This document shows positions 25,401 to 33,580 of a stretch of DNA of 64,000 nucleotides, piece by piece; position 1 is the first letter of the stretch, and each line of letters starts with the position of its first letter. Origin of the DNA: GWE2-40-63 sp050179685 (GTDB taxonomy: Bacteria > Bacteroidota > Bacteroidia > Bacteroidales > SZUA-534); NCBI GenBank assembly GCA_050179685.1, contig JBFXEW010000006.1, positions 152,844-216,843 of the forward strand, written 5' to 3'. The notes under the pieces were generated by a model. That model made no database searches. It had not been told where the DNA came from and worked only from the letters and a program-made list of their open reading frames with translations. Position numbers and translations under genes: made by a program.

Positions 25401-27563
25401 CAAAGTGGTAAAACTTACTTCATTTCCATAAGCCGTTCCCTCGCTGTTTGTGGCATAAGCCCGCACATAATAAGTGGTATTGGCTGTTAAACCGCTTAAA
25501 GTACTGGTAAATTCACTAATTCCGATACCATCACTGGTTTTACTGTTGGCAATGGTGGGGTTGGCAGCAGTATTCCAGCAAACACCGCGGGCAGTTACTT
25601 CTGCTCCGCCGTCGCTGCTTACATTACCACCACTGGTTGCCGTGGTTTGTGCAATAGCAGAAATGGCTGTAGTGGTTACCGTGGGAATTGTAGCCGTTAC
25701 TACTAAATCTTGTTCCAGCACTGAACACCCTGCTGTTGTGGCAAACCAAACATTGGCATTTTTATCGCCATAAATACTTTTTATATAATTACCAACCAGT
25801 GAACTATTATCAACGGTATAATTTTCGAATGCGTTTCCGTTTAAACGGGAAGCTCCTGAACCAGTACCTATCCATAAATAGCCATTGGCATCTACACCAA
25901 GTGCCTCAACAGATGTTGAAGGTAAGCCGTCGGTATATGTTTTGGTAACAAAAGAGGTTCCATCGAACGAAGTTAATCCACTTGATGAACCAAAATAAAC
26001 CAAATCGTTAGCAAAGGCTATAGATTCAATATAGTCCGTCGGCAAACCATCAGTGTTTGTATATATAGTAAAGGTTCCATCAAGCATTTTGGTAACCCCA
26101 CCACCGGCTATCCATACTTCATTTCCATTAATGGCAATATACGTAGGGGTGTTACTGGCCAGTCCGTCGGTTTGTGTATAAACCGTAAAGCTGCTGCCAT
26201 CGTATTTGGCTACTCCTCCGCCCGAAGTGGCAATCCAGATATTTCCAGCGTCATCTCCTGTAATATAATTGATGTCATTATCGGGCAAACCATCAGTAGT
26301 TGTTAAGTTGGTGTAGGTTGTTCCGTCGTATTTTACAATACCCGACGAACTGGTTCCAATCCATACATCATTGTTTGATGCTACAAATACACTATTAATC
26401 CAGTTGCCCGGAAGTTTGTTGTTTTGAGTACATGCAGATTCCCAGTTTGTTCCGTTTAAAACCGAAGTTCCAAATTGATAAGTTCCAAAGGCTACGAGGC
26501 CATTTTGGTTTCCATGAACCGCTAGCAGATAATTACTTATAAGCCCGTCGGCAGTGTTAATAGAGCTCCAAGCACCACCGTTAAAATTAGAAATACCATA
26601 TTCTGTACCGAAAACAAGCGAAGTTGCTGACTCTATTAAAATAGTATTTGTTGAATTATTGACGAGTCCGTCGGTGGTTGAATAGTTGGTAAAAGTAGTA
26701 CCATTAAATTTGCTAACACCATTAAAGGTTGCAATCCAAAGATTTCCTGCTTCATCCAACGCTAAATTTTTTATTCCGTCATCTACCAGATTATCTGATT
26801 CGGTATAGCTGGTAAAAGTTGTTCCATCGTATTTAACAAGCCCTGACCAGCCGGTGCCATTCCAGATGTTATCGGATGCATCAACAGCTAACGAGGTAGT
26901 ATAGTTGTCAGGTAAACCATCGGTAGTGGTAAGGGTTGTAATTGTTGTTCCATCGTATTTTGAAAGGCCGTTGGATCCTGCAATCCAGAGGTTATCACCT
27001 GAATCAAAAGCCAGGTCGTATCCTGAACTTGAGGGTAATCCGCTTAAAGAGCTAAACCACGAAGTTCCATCAAAATAGCTGACTCCGCTAATGGTTCCTA
27101 CCCAAATGGTATTATCGGCAGCCTCAATAATGCTTTTTACAGAATTATTGGCTAACCCCTGTGAGGTAGTATATGTGGTAATAACACCGCCTGATAATTT
27201 TGATATGCCACCATATTCAGTTCCTATCCAGATAGTGCCATCAGCAGCTTCGAACAGAGCACTTATAGTATTCCTGCCCAACCCGTCGGCCGTGGTTAAG
27301 GTTGTCCATAGGTCACCATCCTTTATACTCAGGCCTTCATCGGTACCATAATAGTATTTATTATCGCTGCTTTTTAAGATTGCATTAATTCTATTATCGA
27401 TTAAACCGTTGGTACCCGTATTTGTAGTCAAATAGGTAATCCAGCTATTTGCTTTAGTTGAACCGGAATTTTCGGTTACAATGCTCTTGTCTTGACCAAG
27501 TACCACAATAGAGCTGGTAATAAGCCAAATTGCCGTTGTAATTTTGAGTAAGCGTGTTTTCAT
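22473..27563 (-). CDS. Giant T9SS-exported protein: Reg_prop propeller, Fn3-like, PKD and GLUG modules
   Basis: A 1696-residue surface or secreted protein with a signal peptide (1-23). Residues about 40-620 are a long series of roughly 40-residue two-component-regulator-propeller repeats (motifs such as DGLPDN, NDIWIGT, VAKYDG, SFTVYT), predicted to form two beta propellers. A fibronectin-like segment follows (about 640-720, ending TTYYVRAYATNSEG). Next are a jelly-roll-like segment (730-890), a PKD domain (about 905-985, SWSWDFNNDGT), a second jelly-roll-like (choice-of-anchor) segment, a GLUG-repeat region (about 1180-1500, repeated GGLVGNN/GGFVGYS words) and a second PKD (AWAWDFNNDGT). It ends in a type IX sorting domain (LYPNPSNG near 1625 to MKKLIIE). 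Probably an adhesin or binding protein; no histidine kinase is attached to the propeller. Confidence 0.88.
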   Translation of the reverse strand: MKTRLLKITTAIWLITSSIVVLGQDKSIVTENSGSTKANSWITYLTTNTGTNGLIDNRINAILKSSDNKYYYGTDEGLSIKDGDLWTTLTTADGLGRNTISALFEAADGTIWIGTEYGGISKLSGGVITTYTTSQGLANNSVKSIIEAADNTIWVGTISGVSYFDGTSWFSSLSGLPSSSGYDLAFDSGDNLWIAGSNGLSKYDGTTITTLTTTDGLPDNYTTSLAVDASDNIWNGTGWSGLVKYDGTTFTSYTESDNLVDDGIKNLALDEAGNLWIATFNGVSKFNGTTFTNYSTTDGLVNNSTNTILIESATSLVFGTEYGISNFNGGAWSSINTADGLISNYLLAVHGNQNGLVAFGTYQFGTSVLNGTNWESACTQNNKLPGNWINSVFVASNNDVWIGTSSSGIVKYDGTTYTNLTTTDGLPDNDINYITGDDAGNIWIATSGGGVAKYDGSSFTVYTQTDGLASNTPTYIAINGNEVWIAGGGVTKMLDGTFTIYTNTDGLPTDYIESIAFANDLVYFGSSSGLTSFDGTSFVTKTYTDGLPSTSVEALGVDANGYLWIGTGSGASRLNGNAFENYTVDNSSLVGNYIKSIYGDKNANVWFATTAGCSVLEQDLVVTATIPTVTTTAISAIAQTTATSGGNVSSDGGAEVTARGVCWNTAANPTIANSKTSDGIGISEFTSTLSGLTANTTYYVRAYATNSEGTAYGNEVSFTTLPEASTQEYASLPFNENFDGIWIDKDDTRDVPSVYWKNTPATGNNSWRRFDDGTAAGGWSFDSGAYSPSGANSSANSARFHSYNASTGAKGILELFVDFSTQTGEKELSFYYINPSGTDWLEVSVSTNGGATYETKLIDLVISGTWAKQTFNLGDLTSTQGVIKFEAVSDWGDDDIGLDEISISNGATPPVAAFSADLTTGTVPLTVQFTDASSGNPTSWSWDFNNDGTEDAATQNPSFTYTNAGTYSVKLTVNNADGSDDELKTDYIVVNEAAGCLSPDNYTMNFETSEDLSAWSYLDANNDGDFWGIASEKGLDGTTCASYSFNDVNAANDWLFTPCFDMEAGKKYRISFSYAVAGSTFPEKLALGFGSSPDESMNIVHDLGAITNTDYISTSYEVTIESSGSYHFGWKCYSEANMWKVYLDGVSISVVTESDFAGGSGTEADPWQIATVEHLVNVKKYLGNTHSDKYFIQTANINLNVAPWNTGEGWEPIGSGYGNYFHGHYNGDGFTISGLYANRPGVNNQGLFGEIENAEIKNLVLTGAQITGNSYIGALVGWSSGASITNCQVSSVVTASGDYMANVGGLAGYNFQTTMTNCSVEATVSGAYYVGGLVGNNNESTYTHCLSAGTVSCATEEGGGLIGRSYTNSVIDQCYSTADVSGKQKLGGFIGGNALSEISNSYATGIITSSNGVSIFGGFVGYSDNNSSIENCYSIGKVNSSTYASGGFAGSNSANITNCYWNTQTSGKAESDGGTGLTTAEMLTAGLFTGWDFTTIWDQLSNETYPFLRFQNGAKAHNYPAADALTANFTADVTEGTAPLTVKFTDLSTGNPTAWAWDFNNDGTFDSYEQNPTYTYTTPGTFSVKLVAATSTQENGITFSDYISVNPVGINESVNNALFTLYPNPSNGMAYLKLTEYTGALNIEVMDLAGKTVIKQSENYLAEAIIPIDLKAANTGIYVIKVSTDRGVSMKKLIIE

Positions 27564-27626
27564 AATATTGCAGTTTTAATTCAACAATTGCCATTTTACT
27601 GCAATAAAGGTAGGGATGCGTTAACC

Positions 27627-27658
27627 AAAAACAGGGGCAAACTATTATATGCCCCTGT
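27627..27658 (-). terminator. Intrinsic terminator of the second M28 peptidase gene
   Basis: ACAGGGGCA (27631-27639) with TGCCCCTGT (27650-27658) forms a 9-bp stem. On the minus strand it is followed by TTTTT. It lies 73 bases past the stop of the gene at 27731. Confidence 0.75.
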
Positions 27659-27730
27659 TGAATTATTATTTGTTGCAAAGCACTGATTATACTTTTACTT
27701 TTTCCGGATTATTCCGTAATAGTTGTGTGT

Positions 27731-28978
27731 TTAAAGCCCGGCGTAGCGGTGTAGCAACTGGTGTAATTCAAAAAACCGGCTCAAGGGGGTGTTTGCCGGA
27801 GTGTCGTTTAGGTTATGGTATTCACGACATTCGGGTCCCCGGGTAAAAACAAACAGTGAGGGAACTTCTGCTTTATGAAAATAGCAATGGTCGCTGTTGC
27901 ACGATTCTTTACCAATGCGAATATCAGTAAAGTACTTATATTGTTCATTCAGTTTTTCCATTTTAGCTGTTAACTCAGGATTGGCTTCTCCATTTATTAA
28001 GGCAATACCTTCGCTTCCTGAACCAACCATATCGAGATTGATAAGTGATTTTATTTGTTTTAAAGGGAACGCCGGGTTCTCAACATACTCCTTGCTGCCA
28101 AGCAATCCAGACTCTTCGGCGGCAAAAAGCATAAAGGCAATGCTGTATTTCGGACTGTTTTCGGGTTGGCTGAAATATTTGGCTAAAGCTAATACCATAG
28201 CTGTTCCGCTGGCGTTATCGTTCGCACCCCAAAAAATATTACCGGCGCCCATCAATCCCAAATGGTCGTAATGTGCAGTAAAAACCACAAAACTATCGGG
28301 TACCTGGGCTCCTTTTATATAGGCCAATACATTCTGGGTTTGGTAATTTTTAATGAATTTGTTTTCAACAACCAGACTTAGTTCTGCGGGTTTGTCTTTT
28401 AACAAGGTATCAATTACATGAAAAACCGGAACATCGGCCAGTTCGTGTGCGTTTGATGCCCACCAGTAAACATGTGGTTTTGGGATAAGAATTCCGGCAG
28501 CTTTAAAGGGAACTTCGTTTCTGAAATTTGTTTTTTTAAAGGGAGCCACTAGAACTTTACCGGAGAAATCGATATGTTTTAGGCTATCGAGCAGGGCTGG
28601 AAAGGTATCAGCTGCTTCGGGTAAATAAACCAGCGGGAACGTACCGTTTATGCTTTTGCTGTTGGGCGAAATTACGTAATCGGCCACAGGCTTTAATTCC
28701 TCTTTATCGAGAGCCAAATACATTTTACCCGGATAAGTATTCATGGGAAAGCTAAAGTTTTGATAATAGCCTTTTACCAAGGGTTCAATTCCCAGTTGCT
28801 TAAATTCCCGAACAATAAATTGGGCAGCTTTTTTATCACCCTGGTTTACATAGCCTCTCCCGTGCATCTGAGGGCCGGCCAGGGTATTTATAAGTTGTCG
28901 GGCGTAGGCGGTATCCTGCGCCAGAGTTGTTGATAGTGTTACAAAAGCAATAAAAACTACAAAGTTAATTCGTATCAT
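27731..28978 (-). CDS. Exported M28 family zinc aminopeptidase with PA-like insert
   Basis: A 415-residue protein with a signal peptide (1-20, TLAQ). The ligand motifs of M28 are complete: TAHYDHLG, GANDNASG, FAAEESGLLG, INLDMVG and the C-terminal YHNLNDT. Between residues about 80 and 195 there is a protease-associated-like insertion (FPLVYLPEAADT, SGKVLVAPFKK). Probably periplasmic or cell-surface peptide trimming. Only about 31% length-matched resemblance by eye to the other M28 gene at 16068, so not a recent duplicate (that estimate is visual, not an alignment). Its leader contains a terminator-like hairpin. Confidence 0.88.
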   Translation of the reverse strand: MIRINFVVFIAFVTLSTTLAQDTAYARQLINTLAGPQMHGRGYVNQGDKKAAQFIVREFKQLGIEPLVKGYYQNFSFPMNTYPGKMYLALDKEELKPVADYVISPNSKSINGTFPLVYLPEAADTFPALLDSLKHIDFSGKVLVAPFKKTNFRNEVPFKAAGILIPKPHVYWWASNAHELADVPVFHVIDTLLKDKPAELSLVVENKFIKNYQTQNVLAYIKGAQVPDSFVVFTAHYDHLGLMGAGNIFWGANDNASGTAMVLALAKYFSQPENSPKYSIAFMLFAAEESGLLGSKEYVENPAFPLKQIKSLINLDMVGSGSEGIALINGEANPELTAKMEKLNEQYKYFTDIRIGKESCNSDHCYFHKAEVPSLFVFTRGPECREYHNLNDTPANTPLSRFFELHQLLHRYAGL

Positions 28979-29004
28979 TGTATATAATGTTAGTTATGGG
29001 AGGT

Positions 29005-29041
29005 AAAAATAAAAAATCCGCACAAATGATCATTGTGCGGA
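29005..29041 (-). terminator. Terminator-like hairpin in the 5' leader of the M28 gene
   Basis: TCCGCACAA (29017-29025) with TTGTGCGGA (29033-29041) forms a 9-bp stem. On the minus strand it is followed by TTTTTTATTTTT and lies about 40 bases upstream of the M28 start codon. No minus-strand gene lies before it, so it would end a short leader RNA or act as an attenuator. Confidence 0.6.
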
Positions 29042-29301
29042 CATGGGTTATTAATCAAGCTGGGCGCTTAACCTTAAAAAAAGTTTATTTCAAACAGTAT
29101 TTTAGTCCATTCAAAACGCATTACAACACTCGTCAATTTTACGTTTATTTGTATCAGTTAAAGTTGTTATTTAGCTTGCAAATTGAAACAAATGTAAGGA
29201 GCCGCTTTTAAATAGTGATGGTTTTTTTGCGATTTTGTTTATTCGCACCTGTTTGAAACGGAAACCATATTTTTTATCGAGAATTCGCAATACAACACGA
29301 A

Positions 29302-29730
29302 ATGGAAGACATACAAAAAGCAAAAGAATTGTTAGCGCAGGGTAATTATACCTTTGTAATGGTTAAGGGAAACACCATTCACACCTCGCAACTAAAAGGT
29401 ATAAAACCCATGTACGATGCCGTAACAGCATTCAGTCAACTGGCTAAAGGCGCTTCTATAGCTGATAAAGTTATCGGAAAAGCAGCAGCACTTTTGGCCG
29501 TGTACGGAGGAGTTAAAAGCATTTTTGCCGAGTTAACTACGCCGGGGGCAATTACTGTGTGTAATAAATATAATATCCCAATTAGCTTTAAACAGCAGGT
29601 TGAGGCCATACAAAACCGCGATAATACCGGCCTTTGTCCCATGGAAAACCTGGCCCGGCAAACTGATGTTCCTGATGAGTTGCTTAAAAAAGTTGCTCAC
29701 TTTTTAGCACAAATGGCTGAGAAGAAGTGA
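29302..29730 (+). CDS. DUF1893 domain protein
   Basis: A 142-residue cytoplasmic protein of the DUF1893 family, whose structural prototype has a cytidine-deaminase-like fold. Features are the N-terminal AKELLAQGNYTFVMVKGNTI, the conserved GKAAALLAVYGGVKSIFAELTTPGA region split over 60-85, and CPMENLAR near 112-119. Family function is unknown; nucleotide or small-ligand chemistry has been speculated. Stand-alone gene. Confidence 0.75.
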   Translation: MEDIQKAKELLAQGNYTFVMVKGNTIHTSQLKGIKPMYDAVTAFSQLAKGASIADKVIGKAAALLAVYGGVKSIFAELTTPGAITVCNKYNIPISFKQQVEAIQNRDNTGLCPMENLARQTDVPDELLKKVAHFLAQMAEKK

Positions 29731-29986
29731 ACTGAAAAATAATTTGCTCCCGAAATCGTTTTCGGACATGCTACAAAACATAAAAAACCGTATTTGAAGC
29801 CAAACCAATGCTTAAGCGGTTGCAAAATTATTACAATTGAAGTAATTTGCTAGGCGAATCGCGCATCAAGCAGGGCTAAAATGGGTCAGAATATGTTAAC
29901 GGATATTATAACAAGCTGGCACATTCCCGGGTGGCGGTGGCATAAATCTAAAACAACTATGGTGTACTCATCTAAAGCGTTAATTA

Positions 29987-31996
29987 ATGAATAAATTTTT
30001 AAATAAACTGGGGGTTCGAACCAAACTCCTCACCAGTTTTGTGTTGCTGGCTTCATTTGTTCTTGTGTTGGGAGTTACAGCGCTGTTTATTCAGAAAAGA
30101 ATTAAAGAAAATCAAAACGAAACGCTGGCAGGTATTCATTTGTCGGATGCCTTTTTCGAAGCCAAATATTTTATGCGTTCCGACATGCATATTTTTACCG
30201 AATTAATTAAAACTCCCAATCAGGAACGACTGGATTATTGGTGGGGAGAACATGAGTTTCAGATACAATTTTTTAACGATCAGCTGAAAAAGATTGAGCA
30301 GGAGTTTTATATAAAGGAAAGTTTTGAGAACGACACCCTTCAAAGCCAGGTGCTTGCGGTGGTTAATTCCATTAAGAAACATTACGAGCAAAAAATGCTC
30401 CCTGTATTTAACAAATTCCACACCTTAAAAACGCTTGAGTTCGATTTGAATCGTAAAAAGCAACAAGGCAATTTAGATAGCCTTATGCAGGCTCAGCTAA
30501 ATCGGGAATTGGAATTAATGACACAGAATTATCAACTGATGAGCCAGGAAGTAACCGATTATGGTTTGTCAATTATTACCCAACTCGATGCCGGAAAAGA
30601 CCAGGTTCGCCAATTAATAAAAGCCAAAGAAATTGATGGCATAAGGATTTTAGGCCGGGTTTTTATAATTTTTCTTGGCATCACGGTGCTGGGCGTTCTT
30701 TTTTCAATTTTAATTGCAGCTTATACATCACTACTTATAGCACGTCCGGTACGCCGTATTTTAGAGCATGTTAATAAATTGCGCAGGGGCGAGCATCCCG
30801 ATTTAATGGAAATTAAAATGGAGGATGAGTTTGGTACCATTCAAAATGCGCTTAACGATTTAACACATTCGCTGGTGCAAACGTCAGTTTTCTCCAACGA
30901 AATTGGAAACGGAAATTTTGATGCTGAGTTTAAACCCATGAGCGAAAACGATGTTCTGGGAAATTCGCTGTTGCAGATGCGCGATAGCCTAAAAACTGCC
31001 CGCGATGAGGAAAATAAACGTCGCATCGAGGACGAACGCCGCACCTGGGTTGCCAATGGTTTGGCAAAGTTTGGCGATATCATGCGGCAATCGGGCGACG
31101 GTTTAAAGGCTTTGGGTTACAACCTGATGTCGAGTCTGACTGATTATCTGGGAGCCGTTCAGGGAGCACTGTTTGTAGTTAACGACGAGAATCCCGATGA
31201 TATTTATTACGAACTTATTTCGGCCATTGCCTACGGACGCGATAAATTCATGCAAAAAGAAATAAAAGTTGGCGAAGGATTGGTTGGCCGCGTGGCTTAC
31301 GAAGAGAAAACCATCTACATGAAAGAAATTCCTGAAAACTATGTAAAAATTACTTCAGGACTGGGAACTTCAAATCCGCGAACTATTTTACTGGTGCCGG
31401 TTAAGTTGGATGATAAAGTGAACGGAGTTATTGAACTGATTTCGTTCAAAGAAATGGAGCCTTATCAGATTGAGTTTGTTGAAAAGGTTGGAGAAACCAT
31501 CGCTTCATTTATTGCATCGATAAAAATAAACGAAAAAACGGCACTGCTACTATCGGAGTCGCGAAGTAAATCGGAAGAATTATCGGCTCAGGAAGAGGAA
31601 ATGCGGCAAAACATGGAAGAACTTCAGGCCACGCAGGAAGAAGCAGCCCGCCGCGAAGAAGAAAGAAACATGCTTTGGGAAGCCTTAGGCAAAATTAATG
31701 GTATCATCGAAACCGATTTAAGCGGAACCATTTTGAATGCCAACCAGCACCTGTGTAAATTAATTGATCGTTCGCTTACCGAACTGAGCGGAAAAAACTA
31801 CCCTGATTTGTTTCTGACAAACCTGGGCGAAAGTGCGGAAAGCATCTGGAATAAAGTTGCTGCGGGCCAGACTGTTAATCTAAATATAAACTATGCGCAG
31901 GGAGATGAATTCATTGAAATGAAACATCAGCTTACTCTGGTTAATAATACACAGAGAAAAGGATTAAAAATTTTGATTGTGGTTCAGTCAAACTAA
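29987..31996 (+). CDS. Membrane sensor with HAMP, GAF and PAS domains but no output domain
   Basis: A 669-residue protein. TM1 is at about 13-34, a helical periplasmic domain spans about 35-220, TM2 about 224-250, and a HAMP linker follows (PVRRILEHVNKLRRGE). Next are a coiled stretch, a GAF domain (about 355-515, with IKVGEGLVGRVAYEEKTIYMKEIP), a Glu/Gln-rich coiled coil (about 525-560, QEEEMRQNMEELQATQEE) and a PAS domain (about 563-665, INGIIETDLSGTILNANQHLC). No histidine kinase, GGDEF, cyclase or MCP domain is present. Signal probably passes through protein contacts. Related stand-alone sensors occur in Bacteroidota. Ends before a good terminator. Confidence 0.8.
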   Translation: MNKFLNKLGVRTKLLTSFVLLASFVLVLGVTALFIQKRIKENQNETLAGIHLSDAFFEAKYFMRSDMHIFTELIKTPNQERLDYWWGEHEFQIQFFNDQLKKIEQEFYIKESFENDTLQSQVLAVVNSIKKHYEQKMLPVFNKFHTLKTLEFDLNRKKQQGNLDSLMQAQLNRELELMTQNYQLMSQEVTDYGLSIITQLDAGKDQVRQLIKAKEIDGIRILGRVFIIFLGITVLGVLFSILIAAYTSLLIARPVRRILEHVNKLRRGEHPDLMEIKMEDEFGTIQNALNDLTHSLVQTSVFSNEIGNGNFDAEFKPMSENDVLGNSLLQMRDSLKTARDEENKRRIEDERRTWVANGLAKFGDIMRQSGDGLKALGYNLMSSLTDYLGAVQGALFVVNDENPDDIYYELISAIAYGRDKFMQKEIKVGEGLVGRVAYEEKTIYMKEIPENYVKITSGLGTSNPRTILLVPVKLDDKVNGVIELISFKEMEPYQIEFVEKVGETIASFIASIKINEKTALLLSESRSKSEELSAQEEEMRQNMEELQATQEEAARREEERNMLWEALGKINGIIETDLSGTILNANQHLCKLIDRSLTELSGKNYPDLFLTNLGESAESIWNKVAAGQTVNLNINYAQGDEFIEMKHQLTLVNNTQRKGLKILIVVQSN

Positions 31997-32020
31997 ACAG
32001 TTGTACAATCAATTTTTGAA

Positions 32021-32050
32021 AAGTAGTGACCGTTGGGTTACTACTTTTTT
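32021..32050 (+). terminator. Intrinsic terminator of the HAMP-GAF-PAS gene
   Basis: AAGTAGTGAC (32021-32030) pairs with GTTACTACTT (32037-32046), 10 bp with one G-T wobble and a 6-base loop, followed by a run of T. Confidence 0.85.
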
Positions 32051-32247
32051 TTATTTACCGACCCAGCATCTGCATTCACCGATTTTTGTGTAATTTTTTA
32101 CCCGAAGCAGTTTATTTTCGCACCGGTTAATAACCATTTGCCCGATAGCTTAGGAACAGTCACAAAAGATATTAGGTCAAAAGGGGTAAAAAACCATGAA
32201 TCCGATGTAATTAACCGTAACAACGAATGCAGAAATTTATTAAAACC

Positions 32248-33561
32248 ATGAATCGATTGAAACTACTTTATCTTGTTTGCCTGATAGGAGTATCAGGTAT
32301 TTTTAAAGCCGGAGCGCAACCCGATTCGGTTTACCGCTTTACGCTGGAGCAGGCTCAGGAGTATGCCATCAACCATTTTTTTGTAAGTCAGAATGCAAAA
32401 CTCGACATCGAGATTGCGCGCAAAAAGATTTGGGAAACCACTGCGCTTGGCTTACCACAGGTTTCCGGAACCTTCAATTACCAACATGTTCCCAATCCGC
32501 CCACATTACCTTTTCAGGATGCGGATGGAAACCCGGTAGATATCACAGTGGCGCTTGAAAATAGTGCTACTTATGGAGCCACCGTTTCACAATTGGTGTT
32601 TAGTGGCGAATACATTGTGGGTTTGCAGGCTTCAAGAACTTACCGGACATTTGCCGAAGAAAATTATGAGAAAGTTCGCATCGATTTGAAGGAAACCCTT
32701 GCCGGAACCTATTATACGGTGTTAATTTTGGAACAAAATCGCGAAATTGTTTCTCAAACGGTCGAAAACCTGAAGCTCAACTTAAATCATGTGGAACGTT
32801 TCTTTGAACAGGGTTTGGTCGAAGATACCGATGTGGACCAGCTAAATCTGGTATTAAAACGTACGGAAAATAGTTTGCTCACCATTGAACGGCAAATTGA
32901 AAATGTGCGGAAACTGTTAAAAATTCAACTGGGTATTCCGGCTAATACCCAAGTGATTCTGCTTGAACCGCTGGATGCCCTGATAACTAAAAACCTGGTT
33001 ACGCCAACGAATTATACCTTTAATCTGGAAGAACACATCGATTACCGGTTGTTGCAAACCAATGAGGATTTAATGGATTTAAGCATGAAACGCGAGAAAT
33101 CAACTTTTCTGCCATCGGTGAGTGCTTTTTACCAGTATTCTGATAAAACCGACAAGCCCGATTTTGATTTTAGCATAAAACATGTGATGGGTGTCAATGT
33201 AAACATTCCTATTTTCTCAAGCGGAATGCGTATGGCTAAGGTTAGTCAGGCAAAAATTGAGCTCGATAAAACCCGGAATCTGAAAGAACAACAGTCACAG
33301 ATGCTTATTTTAGGAGCACAGCAAGCACTGAGCGAGTATAATTCAGCATTCGAAAACTACAGCAACGAAAAAATGAATTTTGAATTGTCGCAAAAAGTCT
33401 TCGATAATACTACCCTAAAGTTTAAGCAGGGTATGGTTTCGGCTCTCGATTTAAGCACCGTAAACAATCAGTTATTACAGGCACAACTTAGTTATGCAGC
33501 TGCCGTACAGGATTTGCTGACTAAGAAAGTAGCCCTCGACAAAGCATACAGTAAACTTTAA
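32248..33561 (+). CDS. TolC-family outer-membrane efflux protein
   Basis: Outer-membrane channel of a tripartite efflux pump. I choose the Met at 32248 (MNRLKLLYLVCLIGVSGIF, cleaved near AGAQ), giving 437 residues; an in-frame Met at 32227 would add seven residues. Two OEP repeats are visible as alternating long helices and strands: LEQAQEYAINHFFVSQNAKLDI, split across the first repeat, and LSMKREKSTFLPSVSAFYQYS in the second. It starts an operon with the adaptor (19-base gap) and the RND pump. Confidence 0.9.
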   Translation: MNRLKLLYLVCLIGVSGIFKAGAQPDSVYRFTLEQAQEYAINHFFVSQNAKLDIEIARKKIWETTALGLPQVSGTFNYQHVPNPPTLPFQDADGNPVDITVALENSATYGATVSQLVFSGEYIVGLQASRTYRTFAEENYEKVRIDLKETLAGTYYTVLILEQNREIVSQTVENLKLNLNHVERFFEQGLVEDTDVDQLNLVLKRTENSLLTIERQIENVRKLLKIQLGIPANTQVILLEPLDALITKNLVTPTNYTFNLEEHIDYRLLQTNEDLMDLSMKREKSTFLPSVSAFYQYSDKTDKPDFDFSIKHVMGVNVNIPIFSSGMRMAKVSQAKIELDKTRNLKEQQSQMLILGAQQALSEYNSAFENYSNEKMNFELSQKVFDNTTLKFKQGMVSALDLSTVNNQLLQAQLSYAAAVQDLLTKKVALDKAYSKL

Positions 33562-33580
33562 CTCATAAAACCTAGGATAC

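Noticed and set aside
29074..29121. 15-codon Phe-containing leader peptide as a firm gene
   Set aside because: A+T-rich sequence gives Phe codons by chance, and the downstream gene is a peptidase, not a Phe pathway gene; kept only as part of a low-interest finding.
28978..29211. Plus-strand frame in the M28 leader
   Set aside because: Antisense to the leader hairpin and lacking any signature.
32033..32247. Frame between the sensor gene and the TolC gene
   Set aside because: Starts inside the sensor gene's terminator hairpin and has no recognisable product.
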